Shown here piece after piece: positions 53,075 to 61,070 of a stretch of 64,000 nucleotides of DNA. Source of the stretch: Agromyces sp. S2-1-8 (lineage in GTDB: Bacteria > Actinomycetota > Actinomycetes > Actinomycetales > Microbacteriaceae); the NCBI RefSeq assembly GCF_021129215.1, contig NZ_JAJOLP010000002.1, positions 1 to 64,000 of the forward strand, in the 5' to 3' direction. The position numbers were made by a program, and so were the translations under genes. The number at the start of each line of letters is the position of its first letter. The stretch's first letter is position 1. Below the pieces are notes generated by a model. That model was given only the letters and a program-made list of their open reading frames with translations. It made no database searches and was not told the origin of the DNA.

Positions 53075-54142
53075 ATGGCGTCGACCTCGAAGCTCGGAGT
53101 CGCGGCCGCGATCGGCCTGCCGATCGCCGTCGTCGCGAGCCTGCTCATGATCATCCTGCTCGTCGTCGCGCCCGGCGCGGCCGCGTGCGGCGCCGGCCAG
53201 GGCGGCCGAGCGAACCCGAACGCCGTGCCCGCCGAGCCGGTCGCCGGCTACAGCGGGGAGCAGCTCAAGAACGCCGCGTTCATCATGAACGCAGCGCTCG
53301 ACGTCGGGCTCGACCGCCAGGCCCAGGTGCTCGGCGTCATGACCGCGATGGGCGAATCCAGCCTGCGCATCATCGACCACGGCGACGAGGCCGGCCCTGA
53401 CTCGCGCGGCCTGTTCCAGCAGCGCGACTCGTGGGGCTCGCTCGCCGACCGGATGGACCCCACCAAGTCGGCCACGCTGTTCTTCAACGCGCTCAAGGGC
53501 GTCGAGGGATGGCAGCAGCTCGCCCCGACCCTTGCGATTCACAAGGTGCAGCGCAACGCTGACCCGTTCCACTACGAGGCGTACCAGGACGCTGCCGAGA
53601 AGGTCGTCTCCGCCCTCTCGGGCGCGACCGGGCAGTGCGCCGGCGGCGACCTCCGATTCCCGCTCTCCCCCGGCTACAACATGACCGACGACTACGGCCC
53701 GCGTGCCGACACCGGCGTCGGAGCGAGCACGTGGCACCCGGCCGTCGATCTGCAGCACTACCCGAACCCGTGCGGGGATCCCGTCTACGCGATCCAGACG
53801 GGCACGGTCACCCTCGCGATGAACTCGCAGCTGTCGATCAAGCACCCGGACGGGTACACCGTCTCCTACCTGCACATGCGCCTCGCCGACACGCTCGTGA
53901 AGCCCGGCGACAAGGTGACGCCGGGCCAGCAGATCGGCGCCGTTGGCAACGAGGGCCAGTCGAGCGGCTGCCACCTCGACCTTCGTATCAACGTCGCGGG
54001 CAACACGAACCCGGCGATCGCCTCGCTCAAGCTCAGCCAGGCGCTCGGCGCGCCCCGCCCCGACTTCGTGAACCCCGAAGAGTTCTACAAGCTCTTCGGC
54101 CTTGAACTCTGCCCGACCGACAGCTGCGCTCGGAGGTACTGA
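53075..54142 (+). CDS. Bifunctional cell-wall hydrolase of the transfer apparatus
   Basis: 355 residues. One N-terminal helix (12-35). A lysozyme/transglycosylase-like domain at about 60-185 with the probable catalytic Glu94 in AMGESSL and RGLFQQRDSWGS. An M23-type domain at about 190-340 with His221/Asp225 (HPAVD) and His267 (YLHM). The usual HxH is HLD here (His300, Asp302). It should open peptidoglycan for the secretion channel, the VirB1 role. The zinc site is altered, so peptidase activity is uncertain. Confidence 0.85.
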   Translation: MASTSKLGVAAAIGLPIAVVASLLMIILLVVAPGAAACGAGQGGRANPNAVPAEPVAGYSGEQLKNAAFIMNAALDVGLDRQAQVLGVMTAMGESSLRIIDHGDEAGPDSRGLFQQRDSWGSLADRMDPTKSATLFFNALKGVEGWQQLAPTLAIHKVQRNADPFHYEAYQDAAEKVVSALSGATGQCAGGDLRFPLSPGYNMTDDYGPRADTGVGASTWHPAVDLQHYPNPCGDPVYAIQTGTVTLAMNSQLSIKHPDGYTVSYLHMRLADTLVKPGDKVTPGQQIGAVGNEGQSSGCHLDLRINVAGNTNPAIASLKLSQALGAPRPDFVNPEEFYKLFGLELCPTDSCARRY

Positions 54143-54879
54143 TGACTGAGAACATCCCCACCTACCCCATCGTCGAAGTGACCCTCAACGAGGACGGATC
54201 AGCGCACCTGAACGTCGCCGGCTCCCACGTCGACTTCCCGGCCGGCGACCCCGCCGCCACCAGGCGAGCGATCATCGAGCGCGCAACCGCCGTCGCCGCG
54301 CAGCTCGGCCGGCCCGTTCGTATGAACGCGACCGACCCGCTCGGCAGCTGGCAGAACGCCGTTGCTTCGAACGGCGACGTCATCGACCTCGAGGCGCAGA
54401 CCGCCACGGTTCGACAGCCGATCCTTCGCCCGAAGCAGGCGTCGACGCCGGCACCCGTGCTCGAGCAGCCGACCCGCATCACTCCCCCGCCAGTCGCCCG
54501 GGCCGACGTGCCGACCCCGCCAGCCCCGGCGGCCGCACCGGCACCCGTGCGCTGCACGGTCTCGTTCAGCACCGGCGAGCAGGTCGTCGTCGACCAGCCC
54601 TACATCGTCGGCCGGAAGCCGACGACGCAGGCTCACGAGGTTGCCGTCGCGCTGCAGCTGCGCGATCTCTCGATGACCGTCTCCAAGCGGCACGCCCGCG
54701 TCGAGCCCGTCGCGGCCGGGGTCAACGTCACCGACCTCGGGTCCGCCAACGGCACGCGCGTCGTCACCGCTGACGGCCGCACGTTCCCGCTCCGGCCGGG
54801 GATCCCCCACCGGGCCACGCCCGGCGACCGCATCGAGTTCGGCAGTACGGTCGTGGGAACCGTGGCGGTTGCCGCGTGA
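54142..54879 (+). CDS. FHA-domain protein
   Basis: 245 residues. A Pro/Ala linker joins an N-terminal alpha/beta part (PIVEVTLNEDGSAHLNVAGS) to a C-terminal FHA domain with YIVGRKPT, SKRHARV and DLGSANGTRV, the phosphothreonine-binding loops. No kinase is nearby. The start overlaps the hydrolase stop (TGATG). It may recruit a phosphorylated partner to the transfer machine. Confidence 0.85.
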   Translation: MTENIPTYPIVEVTLNEDGSAHLNVAGSHVDFPAGDPAATRRAIIERATAVAAQLGRPVRMNATDPLGSWQNAVASNGDVIDLEAQTATVRQPILRPKQASTPAPVLEQPTRITPPPVARADVPTPPAPAAAPAPVRCTVSFSTGEQVVVDQPYIVGRKPTTQAHEVAVALQLRDLSMTVSKRHARVEPVAAGVNVTDLGSANGTRVVTADGRTFPLRPGIPHRATPGDRIEFGSTVVGTVAVAA

Positions 54880-54898
54880 TACCCGGTTTCACGCGGCA
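54870..54898 (+). terminator. Hairpin terminator overlapping the FHA gene end
   Basis: 10-bp arms TGCCGCGTGA and TCACGCGGCA around a 9-nt loop, including the last codons and stop. Confidence 0.7.
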
Positions 54899-54994
54899 GC
54901 TACGGGATAATGCGAGGAGTACCCCCGCGAGCCACCCCCGACTCGCCGCCTCAACTGGGCGCGCGCTTCCGGCTCGCCAGAGCCAAGGCGACTG

Positions 54995-55432
54995 ATGGAC
55001 GACGACTACTGGGCGCGATTCCCAGAAGCCCTCACGACGGCCGACGTCGCCCGCATCCTCAGAGTCGGTGAGAAGACTGCACTCCGTCGCCTCAGCGACG
55101 GCACCGTGCCCGGCTACCGCCTCAGCGACCGCTCATGGGTCATCTTCCGCGACGAGCTGCGCAGCATGCTCGAAGCCGTCAGCAACTGGGGCAATGGGAC
55201 GCCGGTCGACGTCGATGTACTCGCCGACTACCCCGACGAGCTCGGCTACCGCGAGCTCATGCGGCTGCTCGGCAAGTCGAAGCCGACGATCTACGCGTGG
55301 CTCGACGACGCGACGATCCCCGGCCACCAGGTCAACGGACTCTGGGTCGTCTACCGCCACGAGCTCCGCGCAGCGCTCGACGCGAAGCGGAACAAGCCAC
55401 GGGCAGAGCGACCCGCGGCCAGTTCGGATTAA
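54995..55432 (+). CDS. Protein with two tandem excisionase-like DNA-binding domains
   Basis: 145 residues. Domain 1 (LTTADVARILRVGEKTALRR ... GYRLSDRSWVIFRDELRSML) and domain 2 (LGYRELMRLLGKSKPTIYAW ... GHQVNGLWVVYRHELRAAL) are repeats of the same winged-helix Xis/MerR fold. A monomer could read a bipartite site. Located between the FHA gene and the replication gene; likely regulator or accessory replication factor. Confidence 0.75.
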   Translation: MDDDYWARFPEALTTADVARILRVGEKTALRRLSDGTVPGYRLSDRSWVIFRDELRSMLEAVSNWGNGTPVDVDVLADYPDELGYRELMRLLGKSKPTIYAWLDDATIPGHQVNGLWVVYRHELRAALDAKRNKPRAERPAASSD

Positions 55433-55459
55433 TCCCCTCGACACGCCGCGCCAATTGGG

Positions 55460-55473
55460 TTTCGTTAACGAAA
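55460..55473. promoter_or_regulatory. 14-bp palindrome, likely operator
   Basis: TTTCGTTAACGAAA, 12 bp before the first ATG (55485) of the small ribbon-helix-helix-like gene. Suits autoregulation by that protein or by the tandem-domain protein. Confidence 0.55.
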
Positions 55474-55493
55474 ACGGCCGCTTGAATGAGCGC

Positions 55494-55718
55494 ATGGCAA
55501 GGAACGGGATTGGTCGGCCCTCGAAGGGCGACCGCGACGCATTTCTGACCAAGCCTGCCCGTCCCCTAGGCGAGCTCATCCGTGAGCAGGCCGATGCAGC
55601 GGGGATGGCGTATGGCGACTACATTGCCGCGATCCTCGCGAAGGAGCTCGGTATGCCTGAATTCGCACCCACGCCGCCGAAGCCTCAGCGATTGGAGCTA
55701 TCTCTCCCAGCCGCTTAA
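55494..55718 (+). CDS. Small plasmid protein, possible ribbon-helix-helix
   Basis: 74 residues. GRPSKGDRDAFLTKPARPLG, ELIREQADAAGMAYGDYIAA, ILAKELGMPEFAP is a pattern seen in actinobacterial plasmids before replication genes. The helical second half fits a MetJ/Arc-like regulator. ATG 55485 is an alternative start 9 bp upstream. Confidence 0.6.
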   Translation: MARNGIGRPSKGDRDAFLTKPARPLGELIREQADAAGMAYGDYIAAILAKELGMPEFAPTPPKPQRLELSLPAA

Positions 55719-55725
55719 CCAGAAG

Positions 55726-55751
55726 TGGCCCGCCGCATAAGCGACGGGCCA
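55726..55751 (+). terminator. Hairpin terminator
   Basis: TGGCCCG and CGGGCCA arms with CGC/GCG inner pairs, 7 bp after the stop at 55718. The remaining upstream DNA to 55919 has two TAAGGAGTTG repeats but no gene. Confidence 0.7.
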
Positions 55752-55919
55752 TCTCCAAGATTTGAGCTCAAACCCTCTCAGCCGCCAAGCACGAGGTTCG
55801 AGCTATTTGCCCCTAAGGAGTTGCCGGGTCCGCCCGGAGGCTTCGCCATACCCAACTAAGGAGTTGTTGCAGCTATCGTACCTTCACAGTTCGGGGCGCG
55901 GTCTGGGATTGACCGCTAT

Positions 55920-57965
55920 TTGACCCACGGCGTGTCGTCGACGAGCGACGACCCGTGGGAGCTCACCCGACACCTCAGCCCGCGCGGATCGGTCCGCGTC
56001 GACGCTGAGGGCTCGAACGACTATTGGCTCACGCACTGCGTCGACGAGGACGCCCCCACGACCCCGTGGGCGATGAATCTCGCCGGCGCTGACGGCCGAT
56101 ACCGCTACGTCTGCTTCGACCTCGACGCGAAGAACGGCAATGCCGCCTACGACGCCTCGCGACTGTCCTACTGGCTCGACGAGCTCAACGTGCCGCACCT
56201 GGTCTGCATCTCTGGCCCGACCGGCGGCCGCCACGTCTGGATCGCCGTCGACGACGCTGGCGCCGACGCCGAGCTCGTCGCCACGATCGCTCACCTCGCA
56301 GCGCAGCTGCTCCCCTCGCTCGACGTCAACCCGCTCGTGAACCCCGCGACCGGGTGCGTCCGCCCGCCGTACACGCCGCACCGTCGCGGCGGCCGCTCCG
56401 AGCCGCAGGGCGACGTCGCCGTGCTCGAGCACCAGGTCGACGTCGACCAGCTGCTCGAGCTGCGGACGTTCCTCGTCGACGCCGGCGCGAGCATCGCCCC
56501 GGCCCCGGTCAGCCTCGTCAAGGGCATGGCCCACGACGGCGCCGGGCACCCGCACCTCGTCGGCGCCAAGCGCGACGTGTCGGCGCGGATCCGTGAGCTG
56601 ATCAACGCGGCCCCGGACGACGACACCAGCCGCACCCTCGCCGCGGTGCTCGTCGGCTGCGCCCGCGCCCGCTGGCGCTACACCGACGTGCAGGCGATCG
56701 CCGAGCACTCTCCCGCTCTCGAGCACGCACGCAGCCGCCCGGGCGCGGCCGGCGCCCGCCACCCGCGCACGATTCACGACTCCGAGAAGACCCTCGCGGC
56801 CGAGTGGTCGCGCGCGGTCTTCTTCGCCGCGCAGAACCCGCCCGAGTTCGACGTCGAGGATCCCGAGTTCGTCGCCCGCGCGATCGCCGTCAGCCGCGCC
56901 GTGGGCGCCTGCCAGAGCCTCGCGGACACGAACCCCGGCCGATGGGGCCTCGACGGCGCCTCACGCGCCCAGCGCGGCGCCCAGGGCCGGCCGAGCCACC
57001 GCGCCGTGCTCGACGCGGTGTGCCTGTACCTCGTGCAGGCGGCACGCGCCGACGTCGAGGTCGACACCCGCCGGCTGTCGGCCGACACCGGCTACGGCCG
57101 CGAGGCGTGCCGCCTCGCCCTCGCAGCCCTCACCGCCCCCGACGTTGAGGACGATGCCGAGAGCGCGTGGCTCGTGCGCGTTGAGGACGCCCACGGCATC
57201 CACGGCGCACGGTTCCGACTCTCCGAACGGTTCTCCACAGAGGCAGGAGAACCGGAGTGGGCACAAGCAGCCATGCGCCCCGCGCCCACCGCGGCCCCGG
57301 CGGCCGCCCTGCGTACCTGGTGGATTAACACTCTGAGCTCCCACTTGCAGGCGCTCGCACATGACGTGTTCGCCGCACCCGGAAGCTTGGGACGAACTGC
57401 AGGACGCGCCTACGCTCACCTGCCCGAGGAAGGAACAGCTGAGCCTGAGCAGGTGCAGCAGACGGCCGGCCTCACCCGACCCCAGCTGCAGCGCGCCCTC
57501 CGCCGACTCCACCGAGCCGGCCTCGCGACCCGAACCCCTGCCGGTTGGGCCCGCCCGGAGCCGGACGCCCGGACCGCGGCCGCCGTCGAGCTCGGCGTCG
57601 ACGGCTTCCTGCTCGAGCGTGCATGGCGCTACGACCTCGAGCGCGCCCGCTGGACGGCATGGTGCGACGAGGTGACCTGGCTGAAACGCCGCCGGAAGCC
57701 CCGACGCGGCTCACGCCACGGCCGCGGCCCCGGAGACGTCGCCCTATTCGGATCCGCCCGCCCCCGACGCCGCTACGCCCGAACCCCTGACGGCCGACCC
57801 GACCACCGAGCCGAACTCGCCCTCGCCGCGACCCGCGTCGACCTGCCGGCCGAGCAGAGCTGGCGCACCCGGCCGTGGACGGCCGCGCACCTCGCAAGCG
57901 ACACACTCAACGAGATTCGAGCCGCTGCTACCGAGCCGGATCGCGTGCCCGCGACCGTCAGCTGA
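55920..57965 (+). CDS. Plasmid replication protein with primase (AEP) domain
   Basis: 681 residues. YRYVCFDLDAKNG (metal-binding DxD at 67-69) and ISGPTGGRHVWIAVD (sGxGxH at 98-105), plus PLVNPATGCVRPPYTPHRRG, are archaeo-eukaryotic primase motifs used by plasmid Rep/primase proteins. The C-terminal third holds helix-turn-helix-like segments (QQTAGLTRPQLQRALRRLHR) and a basic tail. It probably initiates replication of the replicon; no helicase domain is visible. TTG 55920 or GTG 55932 are possible starts. Confidence 0.75.
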   Translation: MTHGVSSTSDDPWELTRHLSPRGSVRVDAEGSNDYWLTHCVDEDAPTTPWAMNLAGADGRYRYVCFDLDAKNGNAAYDASRLSYWLDELNVPHLVCISGPTGGRHVWIAVDDAGADAELVATIAHLAAQLLPSLDVNPLVNPATGCVRPPYTPHRRGGRSEPQGDVAVLEHQVDVDQLLELRTFLVDAGASIAPAPVSLVKGMAHDGAGHPHLVGAKRDVSARIRELINAAPDDDTSRTLAAVLVGCARARWRYTDVQAIAEHSPALEHARSRPGAAGARHPRTIHDSEKTLAAEWSRAVFFAAQNPPEFDVEDPEFVARAIAVSRAVGACQSLADTNPGRWGLDGASRAQRGAQGRPSHRAVLDAVCLYLVQAARADVEVDTRRLSADTGYGREACRLALAALTAPDVEDDAESAWLVRVEDAHGIHGARFRLSERFSTEAGEPEWAQAAMRPAPTAAPAAALRTWWINTLSSHLQALAHDVFAAPGSLGRTAGRAYAHLPEEGTAEPEQVQQTAGLTRPQLQRALRRLHRAGLATRTPAGWARPEPDARTAAAVELGVDGFLLERAWRYDLERARWTAWCDEVTWLKRRRKPRRGSRHGRGPGDVALFGSARPRRRYARTPDGRPDHRAELALAATRVDLPAEQSWRTRPWTAAHLASDTLNEIRAAATEPDRVPATVS

Positions 57966-58027
57966 GCGGCCACCCTCGACTCCAATGTGCACAGCCCAGC
58001 TATCCCAGGGCTCGCCTGCACACAGTG

Positions 58028-58046
58028 GGACGACGGGACCCGGCCG
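58028..58046. repeat. 19-bp repeat copy 2 (partner at 38907-38925)
   Basis: Exact copy of GGACGACGGGACCCGGCCG in the same orientation. Confidence 0.75.
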
Positions 58047-58057
58047 CACTCCCCCGT

Positions 58058-58076
58058 GCCGGCGCTCGGCGCCGGC
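58058..58076. terminator. Hairpin between convergent genes
   Basis: GCCGGCG and CGCCGGC arms, 5-nt loop, immediately before the stop of the minus-strand gene at 58079. Confidence 0.6.
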
Positions 58077-58078
58077 TA

Positions 58079-58309
58079 CTACCCCACGAGCTCGTCGAAG
58101 AACTTCTGCCAGGCGGCATCCGCGTCGGCCGCCGAGGCGTGGTCGCCCAGGTTCACCCTGTGCAGGCCCATGCCCTCGATCTTCAGCTCAGCCCGCAGCT
58201 GCACGCCCTCGCCCGTCGACTGATCGAGGCGCGCCACCGTCGTGACGTGCTCGGGGTTCACCCACAGGGTGGGCCGGCCGTCGCTGCCAGGAAGCGGGAT
58301 CAGCTTCAT
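58079..58309 (-). CDS. Small hypothetical protein
   Basis: 76 residues: MKLIPLPGSDGRPTLWVNPE ... LKIEGMGLHRVNLGDHASAA then AWQKFFDELVG. Predicted one beta-rich and one helical part. The pattern WVNPEHVxxV is frequent in small actinobacterial plasmid proteins, but I know no function. Confidence 0.6.
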   Translation of the reverse strand: MKLIPLPGSDGRPTLWVNPEHVTTVARLDQSTGEGVQLRAELKIEGMGLHRVNLGDHASAADADAAWQKFFDELVG

Positions 58310-58354
58310 GGCCCGAAGCCTAATGAGGAGCCGCTGCGCGGCACTGCATTTCTG

Positions 58355-58550
58355 CGTTTTGTTTGCCTTTCCGGCCGATCATCGTAGCTCCCTCCCGTGT
58401 CTACACTCCGGGCTTTCGCGGCATATCCTCCCTCGGTCGCAAGCTCCCTCAGTCCGGTATTCCACGACCCTCCGCTCCGGCCCTCCCGGTCGCTATCGAT
58501 TTCTCTCGCCGGAAGGCAAACAAAAACGGTTGACAACGAAGGAGAGAACA
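58355..58550 (+). promoter_or_regulatory. Structured leader 1, long-range inverted repeat
   Basis: Arms at 58355-58375 (starts CGTTTTGTTTGCC, ends CCGGC) and 58508-58528 (starts GCCGGAAGGCAAAC) pair over about 20 bp with two bulges. A second pairing ATCGTAGC/GCTATCGAT lies just inside. Shared blocks with leader 2: TTCCGGCCGATCATCGTAGC, CCGGGCTTTCGCGGCATATC and TCCGGTATTCCACGACCC, at nearly constant spacing. Ends at the AGGAGAG before ATG 58551. Confidence 0.75.
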
Positions 58551-60053
58551 ATGGCAACCGAAATCACCACCCGTACCGCTGGGGCCGTCGAGCACATCGA
58601 CCCGCAGAGCATCGTCATCGAGGCCAACGTGCGCCCCGGCGACACCATGAAGCCGCTGACGAAGGAGTTCATCGCGACGATCCGCGAGCACGGCGTCGTC
58701 ATGCCCGTGCACGGCTACCGCGACGAGCAGGGCAACGTGCTCGTGCGGATGGGCCAGCGCCGCACCCTCGCCGCCCGCGAGGCGGGCCTCGCGACCATCC
58801 CCGTCTACATCGTCGACGGCGACCAGAGCACCGCCCGCCGCATCATCGACCAGTTGATCGAGAACGAGCAGCGCTCCGACCTGACCGAGGCCGAGCGGTC
58901 GGCGGCATGGCAGCAACTCGCGTTCGAGGGCATGACCCCCAACAAGATCGCGAAGTCGACCGGCACGAAGGTCGAGCGCGTGAAGCAGGGCCTCGCCGTC
59001 GCCGACAACGCCGTGGCGACCGCAGCCGTCGTCGAGCACGAAATCGATCTGGCGCAGGCCGCCACGCTCATCGAGTTCGAGGACTCCCCCGAGATCGTCG
59101 CCGAACTGATCGAGGTCGCCAAGACCGACCCCGAGCAGTTCCAGCACGCCGCCCAGCGCGCCCGATCCGCTCGCGAGATCGCGGCGAAGATCGAGGAGCA
59201 CGCCGTACCGCTGCGGGAAGCTGGGTTCGAAGTGCTCACCGAGCGCCCCCGCTGGGACAACGAGGACTATCTGGATCTGTACCGGCTCACCACCGCCGAG
59301 GGCGAGCGGGTCGACCGCGACACCCTCGCGACCCTTGACGGGCGCGCCGTGCTCATCACCGGCATGTGGCGCGTCGACGACACGCCCCGGTTCGAGTACT
59401 TCCTGCGCGGCTGGAAGGAGGCGGGCTACCGCGCCGCCAGCGCCGAGCGCGCCAGCAGCAACAAGGGGCCGATGACCGACGAGCAGAAGGCCCAGCGCAA
59501 GGCGCTCGTCGCCAACAACAAGGCGTGGGCGGCGGCCGAGGTCGTGCGCCGCGAATGGCTCGCCACGTTCATGAGCCGCAAGACGCTGCCGAAGGACGCC
59601 GCCCAGTTCATCGCCCGTGGCCTCACGTTCCACCGAGGCGACGTGTACCGGGCGATGCAGGAGGGCAACAGCCTCGCCCACACGCTGCTCGGGATCGACC
59701 CCGGATCGGGCTGGCGGGCCGACAAGCTCGCCGAGTTCGTCACCGCCAACCCGACCAAGGCGCAGCACGTCAGCCTCGCGATCGTGCTCGGCGGGATCGA
59801 GGACAACACCGATCGGGGCGCGTGGCGCTACCCCGAAGCCGACAAGGCCGCGTACCTCGCCCAGATCGCCGCGTGGGGGTACACCCTCTCCGAGGTCGAG
59901 CAACTGGTGATCGACGGCGCAGCCGAGAAGGCGACCGCGCGCGCCGAGGCAGCAGCCGCTCGTGCCGAGGCTGGCGACGACGAGGAACCCGAGGTCGAGG
60001 TCGAGGACTTCGAAGCCGACGACTTCGCCGATGAGTTCGACTACGAGGACTGA
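58551..60053 (+). CDS. ParB-domain protein of the leading-region type
   Basis: 500 residues. ParB/Spo0J N-terminal domain at about 10-100 (EANVRPGDTM, IREHGVVMPVHGYRDEQGNV, RMGQRRTLAAREAG) and a helix-turn-helix at about 120-160 (TPNKIAKSTGTKVERVKQGL). A long C-terminal region of unknown fold ends in an acidic tail. No ParA is adjacent; the partition locus is 2.3 kb away with its own ParB. Such orphan ParB proteins are common next to leading regions of conjugative plasmids. Good ribosome binding site AGGAGAG. Confidence 0.85.
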   Translation: MATEITTRTAGAVEHIDPQSIVIEANVRPGDTMKPLTKEFIATIREHGVVMPVHGYRDEQGNVLVRMGQRRTLAAREAGLATIPVYIVDGDQSTARRIIDQLIENEQRSDLTEAERSAAWQQLAFEGMTPNKIAKSTGTKVERVKQGLAVADNAVATAAVVEHEIDLAQAATLIEFEDSPEIVAELIEVAKTDPEQFQHAAQRARSAREIAAKIEEHAVPLREAGFEVLTERPRWDNEDYLDLYRLTTAEGERVDRDTLATLDGRAVLITGMWRVDDTPRFEYFLRGWKEAGYRAASAERASSNKGPMTDEQKAQRKALVANNKAWAAAEVVRREWLATFMSRKTLPKDAAQFIARGLTFHRGDVYRAMQEGNSLAHTLLGIDPGSGWRADKLAEFVTANPTKAQHVSLAIVLGGIEDNTDRGAWRYPEADKAAYLAQIAAWGYTLSEVEQLVIDGAAEKATARAEAAAARAEAGDDEEPEVEVEDFEADDFADEFDYED

Positions 60054-60067
60054 CCGAACAGGCCGGG

Positions 60068-60094
60068 GGCGGATTCTGGGGATCGTCGCAACAC
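60068..60094. repeat. 27-bp repeat copy 2 (partner at 39092-39118)
   Basis: GGCGGATTCTGGGGATCG, TC, then GCAACAC, immediately after the ParB-domain gene. Confidence 0.85.
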
Positions 60095-60106
60095 AACAAA
60101 CAGAAC

Positions 60107-60147
60107 GCGGGGCCGGCAGGCTAGAGAACCTAGCCTGCCGGCCCCGC
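60107..60147. terminator. Strong bidirectional terminator
   Basis: 18-bp perfect arms (GCGGGGCCGGCAGGCTAG and complement), 5-nt loop, between convergent genes. Confidence 0.9.
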
Positions 60148-60159
60148 TTCAGTTGAACC

Positions 60160-60375
60160 TTATGCCTCTAGTGAGCCGTTCAGCACTTCACGAGTGAACA
60201 CCTTCGATGCCTCGAGGATCTCGATTCCGATGAGTGTGCCATCGGCTCGATAGTCGAGCGCGACGTCCGACTCATGGAGTCGACCTTCGACAGAGTGATC
60301 GACGTCGCCATCGGCGATGTGTTCTACGAGCTGCAGGTACGCAGCGTCTACCTCTGGGTCGTACTGGAACTTCAT
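60160..60375 (-). CDS. DUF2283 protein
   Basis: 71 residues: FQYDPEVDAAYLQLVEHIAD ... VALDYRADGTLIGIEILEAS is the DUF2283 signature. These proteins are usually encoded behind a DUF4258 gene, and the pair is suspected to be a toxin-antitoxin module. The ATG overlaps the end of the DUF4258-like gene (4 bp). Confidence 0.85.
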   Translation of the reverse strand: MKFQYDPEVDAAYLQLVEHIADGDVDHSVEGRLHESDVALDYRADGTLIGIEILEASKVFTREVLNGSLEA

Positions 60376-60590
60376 ACGCCGCCGCCACCTCCACCGCCGC
60401 CCGTCTTGATCACGGTAATCACATTGCCAGTCTTGCTGTTCACTCGCACCGTGATACTGCCCGACCGCACCGATGTCACGCCGTTCTGCCGCGAAATCAC
60501 CTTGCCCTCATTCAGGATGCGCTTCACCGTCGGCCGAGGCCACAACCCCGTGACCGTCGCGAACCGTATCGAGAAGATCGCCGCCGACAT
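60372..60590 (-). CDS. DUF4258-like protein with replaced N-terminus
   Basis: 72 residues. The second half (RILNEGKVISRQNGVTSVRS ... VNSKTGNVITVIKTG) fits the DUF4258 C-terminus. The first about 22 residues are antisense to a DUF3560-like reading frame, so the native start has been lost in a recombination at about 60525. Probably inactive, or at least altered. Confidence 0.55.
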   Translation of the reverse strand: MSAAIFSIRFATVTGLWPRPTVKRILNEGKVISRQNGVTSVRSGSITVRVNSKTGNVITVIKTGGGGGGGGV

Positions 60591-60936
60591 CCGTCGGATC
60601 GAGCGCGAGATTCAGGCCGACCGCTACGACGCTGAGACCGGCTACCAGCCCGCGAGCGACGAGCTCAAGGCCGCCCGCGCCAAGCGGGCCGCGCCCCGGC
60701 TCGCCGAGCTGCGCGACCAGCACGAATACTGGGAAGGCGTGCGCGCCGAGCAGATCGCAGACGGCACCGCGACCGGCTACACCCGCGAGCAGATCCAGAA
60801 GGGCGACCTGGTGAAGATCCGCGGTCAATGGCGCGAAGTCGTGCGCGCCAACCCCAAGACGGTGAGCGTGACGACCGGCTACAGCTGGACCGACACCGCG
60901 CCCTATGCCGAGATCCAGGAGCACAAGCGCCCCTAG
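60526..60936 (+). pseudogene. DUF3560-like C-terminal fragment
   Basis: From about 60526: GRGHNPVTVANRIEKIAADI, RRIEREIQADRYDAETGYQP ... LVKIRGQWREVVRANPKTVS. This is the tail of the DUF3560-type proteins common on actinobacterial plasmids (from memory). The N-terminal half and start are missing; the frame upstream reads antisense through the DUF4258 gene. Confidence 0.6.
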
Positions 60937-60945
60937 CCCGAGGCG

Positions 60946-60991
60946 GCGGGCCGGCCCGGCGAGGCCGGCCCGCGAGGGGCGACCCCCTCGC
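60946..60991 (+). terminator. Two consecutive GC hairpins
   Basis: GCGGGCCGGC with complement (60946-60973), then GCGAGGGG with complement (60972-60991), after the DUF3560-like stop. A further CCCGGCACGGAGGCCGGG hairpin at 61021 recurs at 63694. Confidence 0.65.
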
Positions 60992-61070
60992 GCTCCCCCG
61001 CCAGCGGCCACAGGCCGCAGCCCGGCACGGAGGCCGGGCGATGAGGCCGCTCTGCGGCCCGCCCCTTCGG

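Noticed and set aside
58449..59903. 484-codon minus-strand frame
   Set aside because: Antisense shadow of the ParB-domain gene.
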